A stretch of 64,000 nt of DNA, taken from Theristus sp. LFF4_11. Its lineage: Eukaryota > Nematoda > Chromadorea > Monhysterida > Xyalidae. The stretch lies in contig JASANC010001907.1 of assembly GCA_030248135.1 (NCBI GenBank), positions 1 through 64,000 of the forward strand. The letters are read 5' to 3'. Of the stretch, positions 11,901-24,001 are shown piece by piece (position 1 is the stretch's first letter; each line of letters opens with the position of its first letter). The notes under the pieces are model-generated. The model worked only from the letters and a program-made list of their open reading frames with translations, was not told the DNA's origin and ran no database searches. A program made the translations under genes and the position numbers.

Positions 11901-13323
11901 TGTGCTGAGGTGTTTCGAGCTGAAAATTGGAACACTATTAGAAAACATTTGGAGGTTTTTCTGACCAAATTTTTGTTACGGTATGTTGTCCCTGTCACTT
12001 ACTACAGCAGAATATCTGGAAAACATAGAAAATCCACAAATGTTGTAAAATACAAAGGGTGGATTTAGCTGTAACAAAGAGACCTCATAGCTTAAAATTT
12101 TTTGAACACGGTTAGAACACTTTGGGAGGTTTTTGTGACTAAATTTTTTTGGCTTACACGTATCAGTTCATTTTTACAGTGTAATTTCCAAAAAATAGCA
12201 ATTTTTGAAGAAAAACAATGTTTATCCATAATTTCACCGTTTATCTTGCTCGTAAACGGACTTCCGAACTGATGTATCGTCACGCGGGGTCAAATTGAAT
12301 TTTTTACGAACCACTGTGGAAGAGTTATTCGCATGTTCCCACCAATTGGCAGATCAGACTTGCTGGTATGCCGTCCACTTAATTATTCGCATGTTCCCAC
12401 CAATTGGCAGATCAGACTTGCTGGTATGCCGTCCACTTAACCATGATGGCAGCAAAGATTGAAAACGGAATTGCATCTTTCATTGCAGAAAACAACTAGT
12501 CTGCTATAGTAAACACATCAGAGTGGCAAATTGTGTGAATTAAAAAAGGAAAAAATCAATTTGCCTCTAGAAAGATAAATTCAGATCTGTTCTGAGCAGA
12601 ACCGCTCACGCACGCTCAGACTCGAAGTGAAACATTAGGGTGGTCAAAGACTGTTCAAGTGCAATTCGGCATTCGGAATTTTCATGCTACTGTATGTGCG
12701 TATTGCTTTTTTCGTCTGTTTTGGTGTTGTGAACACTCGGGTTGTCACCAACGTTCATCAATTGATTTTTGTTACAGCTAAATCAACTTCCTGTATTTTA
12801 CAACATTTGTCGATTTTTCATATTTTCCAGATATTTTGCTGTAGTGAGTGACAGGGGCAACATACCGTGACAAAAATTTGGTCAGAAAAACCTCCAAATG
12901 TTTTCTAATAGTGTTTCAATTTTCAGCTCGAAACACCTCAGCACAAGCCAGTGAGAGCATTTTAGAATTGGAACCTTTTTTTGGCTCACCCTGTAGGTTT
13001 TGTAAAGCAGGTGCAAAACATGTTCCACAGGCGACAACAATGAACTACCAGTGTGGCACTCATATCATAAGTGAAGTCGAATAAGCACATCCATGTTTCG
13101 AAAAAATACCGGGTCGCAAATCGTTCATCGCCTCAGTCAACATCTCCTCAATCTGATCGCTCGCATGCACCACGATCACTTGGTCCGGCCGACGGAATGT
13201 AATGCAGAACATCGGAAATTCGCCATCGGCTTTCACGAGACTGCCGGCTTTCTCGAGCACACCTTTCGACACCTCGGAGACCTGATCCTTGACGCTCGAC
13301 ACAAAACCCCAAACGCTGTCCAT
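8949..13323 (-). CDS. Four-module tandem-repeat protein of unknown function, 503 aa, 11 exons
   Basis: Complete by phase: exons 13110-13323, 11532-11681, 11279-11367, 11109-11211, 10879-10979, 10696-10812, 10423-10584, 9984-10177, 9523-9689, 9179-9241 and 8949-9100 total 1512 nt, with ATG at 13323 and TGA at 8949. The protein is built from four related modules of about 120 residues. Each has a beta-rich half (pattern V-x-L-x-G-x-D-x-(I/L)-x-L) followed by a half opening with G-(D/N)-P-(F/W), or G-D-L-W in the last. The second half then has an A-R-x-(I/L)-L helix, G-W, and an ending such as ASFILHRS or ATIFLRY. No signal peptide, transmembrane segment or known catalytic motif is visible. I recognise no named family; a small alpha/beta protein-binding repeat is plausible. 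Intron 1 (1428 bp) contains a mariner-like element. The exon at 9984-10177 uses a weaker acceptor (CTTTAAG). Confidence 0.75.
11853..12993. mobile_element. Mariner-like (TA target) non-autonomous element with long inverted arms
   Basis: The ends CAGGGTGAGCC and GGCTCACCCTG are bounded by TA dinucleotides (11851-11852 and 12994-12995). The inverted arms run about 220 bp with high identity, and the left and right arms both contain GGTTCCAATTCTAAAATG or its inverse. The interior has no transposase and carries a 58-bp direct duplication. It occupies most of intron 1 of the four-module gene. Confidence 0.8.
12325..12440. repeat. 58-bp tandem duplication
   Basis: Two adjacent near-identical 58-bp units start TTATTCGCATGTTCCCACC at 12325 and 12383. 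They lie inside the mariner-like element. Confidence 0.9.
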
Positions 13324-16300
13324 TTCTAAAGCTGTTCGAAAATCTGTAAAAATGAAGACTCGAAAACGAGTGAATACGTAGTAAAATCAGGGATAGCGGT
13401 ACACATGAATAAGACCGCAGGGCTGGATTCAGACGTCTGCAATCGACTGATAACGTTGCAATAATTGCTATCGCAGTTATCGTCATGTAGTATCTATAAT
13501 ACAACTAGACTCAAAAGGAGTCAAAAGATGCAAATGTACGGCTTAAAGCCAAGCTAAATGTACACTCGCAAAGAGTTGTGAACGCGCTGCACTTCAAAAT
13601 TGAGCGAGGCATGTGGCCTCACTTCCTTCCTTAACGGCGGGTCTCGATTTTGCGCCTGAAACGCTGAGAAAATACGTAGAATACGAAAGTCATGCTAAGG
13701 GAAATGGTGTTAGAAGGCAAAAAAAACAAGCTTTTGCTTTTCCTAGGGCCATAATTCATCATCTTGCAACAGCGAACAAACGTCCTTGTCTTTTAGTATC
13801 AATATTTATTGACAGTTACAAAAAACAGCACCGGCGTGTATTTTGCTGTTATTCACATTTGCGACGATAATTAACAGAGCCAGAGCAAACCGACAGCCTT
13901 ACAGTTTGCCACTAGCAAAAAATAAAAATAAAAAGAGAGCAGCACATTTATGGCGCTGGTTTCTCGCTTTCGCAATCCGTTAGCATACTAAAAATAACAA
14001 AAACAAGCATGCCTCGGTTTTTGGTGCGTCGAGCGCGCATGTATGTACGTTTGTGCCGCTGAAATATCATTGTCTAACCCTAACCTCGGTTCCCAGTTGA
14101 TGTTCACTAAAACCCTATGAAAGCAACGTGATGTCCCCATGCTCTTGTTCACTTAAAACGTAGCACTGTTTGGCTGCAAGCATAGGATAACATACAGATG
14201 TAAGTGTTAGTCTGTCAATAGTACGCAAAAATCGTCGACACCCATGACGCCCGAGTATTCACTTGAAGAAACTAAAAAAATTCAAAGAAAATGCACACAA
14301 AATGAACTTGTTCATTGATAGCTTGCCACCGACCGACAAAACCTGCGGTTTCTCTGTTTCAATTCAACATCATATCCATGTTTGGACGATGCTCACAATG
14401 TATGGTTATGTCATTCATCTTCTGGGTTTCGCAACAGCTGTACCATGAAATGAGATGTCGTGCGACCCCTAAAGAGGCATAAGTGCAGCTGACAACTGCG
14501 GAGAGTTTCGCCTCAACAATGTTTCTGGAGGGAGACTTTACAGCTTCCAGCAGACTGCAGAACTAAACATGAAAACATGATAAAAAAGACTCTGTGTTGA
14601 AGAAGCTGGACTTACGCCGATAATAAAAAGCGTAAAACGAACAACGGAGAGCAACAGCAGGCCCAAACCACACTGAAACCATCGGAAAGTCGTCTTCTTC
14701 ACTTTAGCACCATACCCATCCCGACATAAAACAATTCCCACGTCTGACATTTATATAGTTTCTGCTTTTCTTTGCACCACTAAGGAATCATGCAAATGGA
14801 AATGCGTCGTTTCAAAAAAATTCTCCTCTCAGACCGCAGCAAAGCCTAGAAAAGTGTGCACCTAGTATCGCATGTGGAAAACAGCATATGGAATTTTGTG
14901 AACCTGCCCTTCACTGAAAATGTACTCGGCTTTTTCAGTCAACAAAACCGTCACATCGGAGCGTACTATTTATTAATTGAGTTTTCGCTTTTGCTCCACT
15001 ATTTGTAAGAATATATCCTTTTCATATGCGCATATTTCCATCTTTTGTCGAAAAAAAAATAGTTGCGTGTTATTTTGATGATAGTATTTGTTGGTTCAAG
15101 CAGCACAAGCACTCACTTTTATATTTTTTTTTGTGAGAAAATAACCAGAAAATATATATCTTGTTTCATATCAGTTCATATCTACAGAAGCAGAACTGAA
15201 TTTTGAACATGCCATGCAGTTTCCAACTATTCTCTGCATGGCACTTTGCTATTTCCGGGTGCGAAATTGCATATTGGTGTTTCTGCAGCAACTTGCTCAA
15301 ACGGTTTTCGAACAAACCGTTACGACAAACTTCAAGAACTAGTCGACTTTAGGTCGTTGACTGTAGAGCAGGTAACTGCAAGAAAACAGCAGTAAACTAT
15401 GCAAATTTGAATCTACTCCAGTTAGTCGCTCAATAAAAACAAAAAAATACAACTGCACACACAAAATTGTTTTAATGCAACTTTAGAACGTACTGAAGCG
15501 AGATAGCCGCCGCGCTAAAGTACACTACCTACCAGAAATAACACAAACAAAACTAAAACCGCGTATCTAAAAAACAAACAAACAAAATGGACTGCATTGA
15601 ACTGTATATCAGATACAGGCCAGCTGTACAGAAAAGGTAGCGGTCGTAAATTTTGAAATCCAAGCCACCGGCAAATTGACGACCGCAACGGGCCCACACC
15701 TCACGTACGCTCGTTCGCTACATGACAAAATTGGATTTGCAGATGCCGTCTTCGAGCAAAATAAAGCCAGAGAGACTCATAAATTCTGAGTAATAAATAC
15801 AGTATGGCCGAATAAATGAGGCAGTCCATCAAGGCGGGATCAGCCGCAGACTAGGAGTCGTCTTTTTCAAAAAAGCCAACATAATTCCCAATCGTGTGTA
15901 CAAGGGATAAAGAATGAACAGAATAGCGCGGATAATCCATTAGTTTAAAAAAAACGCGTCAAATTTGGCACACTATTCAGTTTCTGAACGTCTTTTTTCT
16001 TTCATTCAAAATTCGCGCGCTCCTTGCACCCTGAAAAAAGCTGCCATGTTTAACCGGCCATACCGTACCTTGTCTGGTGCATTTGCAGATGCCTTTTGAG
16101 TTTGAGCATACCAACGGGTACAGCGAATTTCAAGTACGACCACACTGATTGGCTGATCAGTATGCAAAACTCGAATGCAGCCAATCAGGCGGAGGCTTTC
16201 AGTCCTGCTTGTCATGGGCGTGCGCTACCTGAAATAATGAATCATGGAGAAATTTTTCACTCGTTTGATTGCTTCTATCGTGGCTGCCTTTCGGCTGTAC

Positions 16301-16325
16301 CGGAATGCTGTGTCACTGCTGGAAC
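13324..16325. other. Intergenic stretch with no firm gene
   Basis: Apart from the tentative exon at 14616-14750, I see no convincing coding exon. Codon-like stretches are short and not flanked by good splice sites. The segment at 16012-16060 resembles 4972-5020, in both cases upstream of a family A element. Confidence 0.5.
14616..14750 (-). CDS. Possible first exon of a small membrane protein
   Basis: An ATG at 14750 opens 45 codons that end at a good donor (GTAAGTCC). The peptide has a basic segment followed by a Leu/Val/Ile/Phe-rich hydrophobic segment with the core LGLLLLSVVRF, which would fit a membrane anchor. I could not find the next exon, so this may be a chance ORF. Confidence 0.3.
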
Positions 16326-17095
16326 TAGAGATGTCAAGAAAAAAAAAATTTTCTATTTTTTTTCTTTTTAAAAAAAAAAATTTTTTTTTTAAAATTTTTT
16401 TTTTTTTAAAATGAAAGTTGTTCAGAATTTTTCAGGGAGTCCGAATATCACCATCTGAGGAGCCACCGACTTACCATATGACCCCCACTCATATGGGAGG
16501 AGGGTGAAAATTTCAGACTTGGTTTCGGCGACCCCATTTTCCCACCGACGACATCACGTCTCGTGTTTTACCTCTCAATTCACCTCAAATAACATGGAAA
16601 CAAGTTCCACAACAAACCGGTGTGATCATGCTGACGACACGAGGCGAAACAGCAACGAGCAACCAACGAAGTTACGCTTGCAGTGGCAGACAGTGCAATT
16701 TCCACCTTTCGAGATCCTGAAAAACGATGCGTAAATGTGAGTTCTCTGCTTCTATCTCACCTTAGCGACATCGGAATTTGTTGAACTAGCCTTTGCGACG
16801 CTCAAGTACTTCAATGCGCGAGTCGATCATCACTCACCAAGGCTGAAAACAGTCGATAAATCAATCCAGAATACCACCTGCAGCGTTGAAGACTAAGTGA
16901 CAAGGTAAAGTCAAAGAAAATTTTTGTTGAACTTTCGAAAAATTATGCCAAAAACGGCATTTTCAGGGCACATTAAAGAAAAAATTTCAAAAATTTTTAA
17001 TAAAAAAAATAAAAAAAAAATGCTCATTTTTTTTTACTTTTTTTTTTTAAAAAAAAATTAAAAAAAAAATTTTTTTTTTGACCCTTACATCTCTA
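16326..17095. mobile_element. Family A hAT-like element, copy 2
   Basis: Ends and interior match the copy at 5043-5791, and an exact 8-bp duplication GCTGGAAC lies at 16318-16325 and 17096-17103. At 770 bp it differs mainly in the lengths of its A and T homopolymers, which suggests recent spread. Confidence 0.9.
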
Positions 17096-17103
17096 GCTGG
17101 AAC

Positions 17104-18033
17104 CCATCATAACTGCGTTATAATATGCTCAATCTAAAGCTCAAAATCGACAGTGCGGCATGTTTGCATCACGTTGGTACACGACCGATCAATTAAGCGA
17201 ATTCAAGCAGTCAATCACCAAATCGTGACCATGATGAACGTGACAAAACATCACGTTTCATTCAGAATTGATCGAGCCGTGGCATTATCACGATGAGGTC
17301 TGGAGCTGCACTTTAGAGATCAATCGGCAAAGAGACCAAGACGATCATGATTCCAAGACAGGCCTCATAGTCATTTGTTTCCTGCTGACCACCATGAGAT
17401 TTCAAACAAGTGACTGACTGCATTGAAAAAAATGGTTAGGTGCATCGACGACATACAGAAGCAGATAGCTTGGCGAAAAGCAATTCCAAAAAGGAAGAAA
17501 ATCAGAAAGCAAAAAGTACCGAAAAATTCAGAAGCACAAGCTCAATAGCAAGCGATACATTACCAACGGAAGCATAACACTCAGCAACAACCGGTTAAAT
17601 TTATTGCAAGACTTTTTATTGCACAAACACAATGACGGTGACAAAAAAAATACAAAAAATCAAACAATCATGAGGCATCACCGAATAAAATAAAAAAAGT
17701 AAACCGGCACATAGAAAACTTGAATGATACGATGGTGGACACCCGTGAATAGAACTGATTTCTCGTTGCGGCGAGGGATTATAAACTGTAATTCGATAAT
17801 TGAAACTGAACTGGCAAACCCCATCTGCCACCAACAAGCAAAATTATGATGTCAGACGAGCAAGCTGGTAAGTAAAGCAAACATCAATTTGATCGAACAT
17901 TGTTGCATTCATGTAAATAATTTCAATAATCAAGTAATAAAGTAATAATAATTATTGCCAGGCAGGATAAATTTCAATATTAGCATAAGAATACCACTAT
18001 CACAAAGAAAAACAGAATAACCTACAATTTCAC
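17104..18033. other. Intergenic, AT-rich, 3' side of ATG3
   Basis: No exon is seen. Minus-strand AATAAA motifs (TTTATT on the plus strand near 17598 and 17610) could serve as ATG3 polyadenylation signals, about 430 bp past the stop. Confidence 0.4.
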
Positions 18034-21000
18034 CTACAACTGAATCGATCGTGTATAATCGTACTCAATAGTGGGGATAACCGCTTGAACGAACTTCAAG
18101 AAAATCAATAAATACTGATGGACGCCAAGTTCTCGACCACTTTCCGCCAACTGTTCAATCAAACGCTTCATCACTTCGGCGTGCCTAAAAATAATGTAGC
18201 GGTTAAGATTTAGGTTGTTGAAAAAATAGGACTTACGAATTGGATGAACTGAAATACAATTTGTTAATGCTCAAAAAATACATAACGAGCCAATACAACT
18301 AACTGCTGAACTTTTAATCACGCTTGGCTTGAATTGAATATGCACATTGATTCAGACTCAACAAATGATTTGACTCGAACATAAGATAAAATTTGAAGTT
18401 CAATCGAACATCTGCTTTCGTCACCCTTCTCTTGCCAGATCTGACCTTAACAATGGGCGAATGCTATGATTGACTGAACTGAAGTTAGTTATTCAAAAGA
18501 GCTCATTAACTCCCGCTTCCGATACCCGGTTCAAATCGTGAACACCGAATTTTCACGAAAAAATCCTCTTGAAGAAACGCCAAGAAAGCGAGCAAACCTG
18601 CACGGATGCACGGAGGCCATCGGGGGACCCGGCAAGTGGGGGTGCGACTCCATGGTGATCGTTTTGTTGGCGTGGTCTGCGGAGAAATCTTCGTACATTT
18701 GCTCCACCGTCAACGGACGGCGACTCTGAAAATGTGACCGAAGCTCTGAACAACCAAAAAAATCCATCCAAAATTGTTCACATTGCTACATACGCGAACA
18801 AACAAACACAGCAGCTGCGTCAGTAGTAGGGTTGCCACGAGACATGTCTCGTCTCGTCATTTGTCTCGCTCGGACCCATTTTTGCTGTATCGTGTATCGT
18901 CTCGTCTCGCCAAATTCTCAAAATAGGCGTATCGTGTATCGTCTCGTACAATGACTTTGCGTATCGTGTATCGTCTCGTCTCGTGACTTTGCGTATCGTG
19001 TATCGTCTCGTCTCGCCAAATTCCTGTCTCGCGGCAACGGCATGTCGTGTGAAAATGTTCATCTTTCTGTGTGTTACCTACCATTGAGCAAAAGGAAATG
19101 GTTGTCATTCTGGTCAGAAACATAGAAATTCCGAGACGACTAGATACGAAAAATTTTATTGTTTTTTTGGATTTTCTCATGGCACTCAGTCATCTGCAGA
19201 AGCCAGCGATTTGGTCGGCAATTGCCAAAATTATCATTGACTGCATCTTCATATTTGCGAGCGGTGCGTTGGTTGGAGTGCAGCCGACAATTTCGGCTTT
19301 CGTCGAAATGATCGTGATTTTCTTGGACTTCATGATAGCTTTCGTGGCTGCGTTCGCCTTCATGGACGTGTTTGACGAACTGAACGCGGCGGGAGCAGAC
19401 GCATAGTTTTGATTTGATTGTTGTTGCTGTTGTTTCTGTTTCCGTGAGTTTTTCTGGTTTTTCTCCTGTGTGAGTTTTTGTTGTTGTTTTTTTTTGCTTT
19501 CGCGTGTCTTTTTGTGTGTGGCAATCAATTGCGGAGTAAATAAATGTGTGCGCTTTGATACCTCAGGCATTATTTCCAAAAAAATTCACAAATTACTTGT
19601 CTCGTCTCGTACCGTCTCTTTATTTGTCTCGCTCGGACCAATTTTTGCTGTCTCGTGTATCGTCTCGTCTCGTGACCCTGCGTATCGTGTATCGTCTCGT
19701 CTCGTGACCTTGCGTATCGTCTCGTATCGTCAAAAATCCAAAAATGCTGTATCGTGTATCGGCTCGTACAATGACTTTGCGTATCGCGTATCGTCTCGTC
19801 TCGCCAAATTCCTGTCTCGCGGCAACCCTAGTCAGTAGCACGTTTGTGTCATAATGTGCAACAAAGTGTACGGATCTTTGAATCAGGCAGTCAATTCGCG
19901 TTCCTTAACTCTTATCTCTTAAAAAATCCTCCTAATCTCATTCTGAAAACAGCGCACTTCGCTATTATACCACCGTAAATGTTGCACCGTTACACAAAGA
20001 AACACGCACGCACACGCACGCACGCTGCTGTGATATCAGATGTATTCGCGCGCGTTTGTGACTGTGAAACGCCAACACAATACGCGAAACGAATTGTTCT
20101 CTGGCAAACTACACTGTTCCTTAAACGACGATCAACGTATGCAAGCTGCAGCCATCACACCTCACCTCATCATAGCCAACGAGCCATAACCGCGGCACTT
20201 GATAATATTTGTCGTAGGTGATGTTGAGATCGTACGTTCGCGGGCAGACGCGACTCGCGTGCGAGCTCGCCGATTTGCCCGCGTGCGCTGTTTTTGACAA
20301 TTTTGCGGTGTCCAGCGTGTTCTGCGATGGAAGTTGGTGGAAATGATTTTGGGCAAAAAAGAAGGTCGTTGAAGAGGCCTCCCGGTTAGACGCACCGAGT
20401 CTCTCGGCTTCCACCGTATTCGAGCTTGACACGCTTTTGGTGAGAACAAGACGGCAGCACTGCAGGATCGTTTGCGAATGATCTTTGTTAGGGGTAGATC
20501 CGAGATCCAAAATTTCCTCATTCTACTGTGTCCGGATTAGGATACCGCTTTTTCGTTTCCACAAGATATAAACCAACCAAAAGCTGAGCTCCCAAAACAT
20601 TATCCCATTGTACCTATAGCTCCACCTAAGAATGACCATGAGTTGATAGGTCGACCAACCCCCTAACAAAAAACCTTGGCCCGACTCGACCAACCGGATC
20701 GTCGTCTTCCAGTTGTCCGGACTCAACAAAATCATCCATATCCATGGCCGGCTCACTGCCGTCGTTGCTTTCAGCCTCGCCCGCGGCCACGCCCACCTCG
20801 GTGGCGCCAGTTTGCGCTGCTGACCCTTGTAACGTTTGTTGTTGTTGAAAGTGCGATGTTGGTGACGACGAAGATTCACTGTTCAAGCTCATTTCCGCGA
20901 CCGCCGAATCGAGTTGGACGGAGGCTGAAAATTTGAAAAATTAACCGGAGCGGGAAATTTGGGAGGTGGAACTTGGGATCTCGTGTTTTTTGTTTCCGTT

Positions 21001-22364
21001 GGGAGCAGGTAAAAATAAGTGCGACAAATCTTGAAAAAATGAACATGTTCTCAAACTGACAGAAAAGTCAGAAATTGACCTACAAACAACAGCTCAATGT
21101 CAAATGAACCAATTTGTATGGTGGTTCTCTGCATTTCGGCCTGGCCAACATCATACGCAGAAGAGGGGTGACCTCATCAGTGATGTGCCCCTCTTGAACC
21201 GCTTGTATCGTAAAACTTGAGTTTTAGGCTCAGTAAAAAATCAGACGCATTTTCCTGATTCGGCCGGTGTATGATGATTTTCTTTCAAACACATTCCAAC
21301 AAAAAACAAAACACAGCCCACGAACGCGCATAATGATGCGTGTCAACCCAGCCGCCCTCGAAATCGCCGTCGCCATTGTCCAAAACTCGCTCCTGCTCCG
21401 GATCGTACTCCATATCACGACAACGGCGATGGCAAGGCACTGCAAAAAAAGACTGGTCACTGTCGTTTTTTGAATCCTTTAACGACTGTGTCCGTGAGGA
21501 AAAGTCACCTCACCGCAGCTCACCATTTTTTGTCACCAAGAATTGTTTCTCGGCTGGAAGATAATCGCGATTTTTCGACGGTTCACTTCCGCTCGCCCAG
21601 CGCCAAGTTGGACAGCTGTAGACGAGATGGTCACCAGCGGCCACGAACTGAAAATCAATGATGATGACAGTGTTGGCATTGCATACAATCCAGCTGTGAG
21701 GTAAAGCACACAATCAATCTCGCATTTGAATCTGGCATGCTGTGATTTTACTGTAGCGTTTTTCCGCAAATGCGTTCATGGTTTTAGCAATCAACTGTCG
21801 CCACACCCAGGCCACTTGAAATAGGAAAAAATCCTCTTAAAAATCAAGCGATCCATTGGCTAAACCAATCTAAATAAACATGCACGCCTGACATGAACAG
21901 GTTCACTTGAAAAAAACATCTTTCCAAAATCGCACGCACCTCGTTCGGCGTCAACACGCCCGTTTCACGGAACTTCGATTCCTGAAAAAAACGAAGGTAA
22001 AAGCAAATGAAAACGAAACTTTGTCGTAACCTCAAAATCCTTTTCTTAAATTAAGAACGTACTTGAAATTAAAAAGGTCACACGCAATGGCTGGAATGGT
22101 TTTCAAACAATGGATCAACTCAACACAATGCCAAGGCCAACTGTTTTTAACAGAAAAGGAGGGACACGTCGTCGTGCGTGGACTCACTCGTACGTGCTTA
22201 CTGTTCCCAAACGCATCACTTCAAAGCTCAGACTTAAGTGAGTCAGTGAGTATCTGTCTGTCCAACGTAACTTTGGAACGTGGTTTACTCACCTTCAGCA
22301 CCGGTGTAAAAGATTCAGCGACGCCCAACGCTGCACTTTTCAAGGTGTTCACGAAATGTGACAT
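18034..22364 (-). CDS. atg3: Autophagy E2-like enzyme ATG3, complete, 338 aa, 8 exons
   Basis: ATG3 is the E2-like enzyme that transfers ATG8/LC3 from the E1 ATG7 to phosphatidylethanolamine on growing autophagosome membranes. Exons 22293-22364, 21940-21981, 21524-21647, 21326-21439, 20695-20924, 20166-20321, 18598-18725 and 18034-18184 sum to 1017 nt and stay in frame. Family landmarks in order are the N-terminal amphipathic helix ending [52 protein letters not shown], an acidic flexible loop ([16 protein letters not shown]), [28 protein letters not shown] and the active-site motif SVHPC followed by RHAEVM. The C-terminus runs [12 protein letters not shown]. The catalytic Cys codon is directly followed by the Arg codon that intron 7 splits. 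Length is slightly above the usual 310-320 because the loop is longer. Intron 6 (1440 bp) contains a hAT-like element. Confidence 0.96.
18827..19830. mobile_element. hAT-like element with TAGGGTTGCC ends and TCTCGT/TATCG satellite arms
   Basis: Inverted termini TAGGGTTGCC and GGCAACCCTA are flanked by an exact 8-bp duplication GTCAGTAG (18819-18826 and 19831-19838). Both arms consist of degenerate GTATCGTCTCG units, in the same orientation at left and right, around a unique centre of about 500 bp. Overlapping ORFs on both strands in the centre have no recognised product. It is inserted in ATG3 intron 6. Confidence 0.88.
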
Positions 22365-22404
22365 GTTTATTGAATATTGACACTGCGCACCGCAGCGTTC
22401 TGTG

Positions 22405-23849
22405 TAGGGTTGTTAAACAAAAATGAATTTTTTTTTAAAAAAGTGATTAAAAAAAAACAAAAATGCCGATTTTTTTTAAAAAAAAAATTCGAAAAATTTT
22501 CCTCTAATATGATCTGAAAACCTCAATTTTGGCACAATTTTTCGAAAGTTCAACAAAAATTTTCTTTGATTATACCTCGTAAAACCTGTAGCAGTAGATT
22601 TTGTGTCGTTTTACCGACTGATTTTAGGCTTCGACAACATCTGCGATGAAGTTTTTGAGCGTCCCAAAGCTTAGCCTACCATTTCCGATGCAGATAAGGT
22701 GACGATTCGCCTCGCAGAGCGTCCGATTGTGCTCGCTGCTCCGTTTGCAAGCGCTACGTTGTCTGGTTGCTGCTTCGTGTCGTGTCGTCGCGACTAGGGT
22801 TGTTAAAAAAAACAAAAATCGTCATTTTTGTTTTTTTAAAAAAAATTTTTTTTTTTTTTTTAAAAATTTCAAAAATCAAAGTTGTGCTAAATCAATCAGG
22901 GAGTCTGAAGAACCACATATGATATGCAAGCGCCTCCCGAATGACTCCCGTATGGCGGAACTTTGCAGATTTTGTTTTGGTGACCTCAATTACCCCTTTT
23001 CCAAACCGTCACCATGCCTCTTCTTGTGTTTTGACCTCCAAAACGTCACTAATTGTCCCCAGCTAAGCTAATGCTAAAGTGAAGACAAACATACCGCCTT
23101 GAAATTCGATCAATTCTTCTGATGGTGTCGCGACGACACGACACGAAGCAGCAACCAGACAACGTAGCGCTTGCAAACGGAGCAGCGAGCACAATCGGAC
23201 GCTCTGCGAGGCGAATCGTCACCTTATCTGCATCGGAAATGGTAGGCTAAGCTTTGGGACGCTCAAAAACTTCATCGCAGATGTTGTCGAAGCCTAAAAT
23301 CAGTCGGTAAAACGGCCCAAAATCGACTGCTAAAGGTTTTACGAGGTATAATCAAAGAAAATTTTTGTTGAACTTTCGAAAAATTGTGCCAAAATTGAGG
23401 TTTTCAGAGCATATTAGAGGAAAATTTTCGAATTTAAAAAAAAAAAATCGGCATTTTTGTTTTTTTTTTAATCACTTTTTTTTAAAAAAAAAAAATTTCA
23501 TTTTTGTTTAACAACCCTAGTCGCGACACCATCAGAAGAATTGATCGAATTTCAAGGCGGTATGTTTGTCTTCACTTTAGCATTAGCTTAGCTGGGGACA
23601 ATTTGTGACGTTTTGGAGGTCAAAACACAAGAAGAGGCATGGTGACGGTTTGGAAAAGGGGTAATTGAGGTCACCAAAACAAAATCTGCAAAGTTCCGCC
23701 ATACGGGAGTCATTCGGGAGGCGCTTGCATATCATATGTGGTTCTTCGGACTCCCTGATTGATTTGGCACAACTTTGATTTTTGAAATTTAAAAAAAAAA
23801 TTTTTTTTTTTAAACAAAAATGACGATTTTTGTTTTTTTAACAACCCTA
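22405..23849. mobile_element. hAT-like element (TAGGGTTGTTA ends) carrying a nested inverted copy of itself
   Basis: The outer copy has TAGGGTTGTTA at the left and TAACAACCCTA at the right, with an exact 8-bp duplication GTTCTGTG (22397-22404 and 23850-23857). It is interrupted by the inner copy at 22795-23519. The left duplication begins 33 bp upstream of the ATG3 start codon. Confidence 0.9.
22795..23519. mobile_element. Inner copy of the TAGGGTTGTTA hAT-like family
   Basis: The 725-bp copy lies in the opposite orientation to its host element. It is bounded by TAGGGTTGTTA ends and by the 8-bp duplication GTCGCGAC (22787-22794 and 23520-23527). No transposase is present. A third, single copy is at 36850-37540. 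Confidence 0.9.
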
Positions 23850-23857
23850 GTTCTGTG

Positions 23858-23965
23858 TCCGCGCTTGCGACTGGCACAGCTGAGGAGGATAAGAAAGAAC
23901 TGAAGAAAGTAAATATTTATAAAAAAGGAGCGCAGCGCAATGCGACTTATTGCGACTAGGGTTGT
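23858..23965. other. Short spacer in the transposon cluster
   Basis: No gene is seen. It ends in GCGACTAGGGTTGT, which resembles a broken hAT-like terminus. Confidence 0.4.
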
Positions 23966-24001
23966 CAGTAGCGAAAGTGCGTGGGGGTGGGGGGGGGGGG
24001 G

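Noticed and set aside
19071..19579. Overlapping 111- and 129-codon ORFs on opposite strands inside the hAT-like element
   Set aside because: No transposase motif; one is low-complexity Gln/Lys and the other is its hydrophobic antisense.
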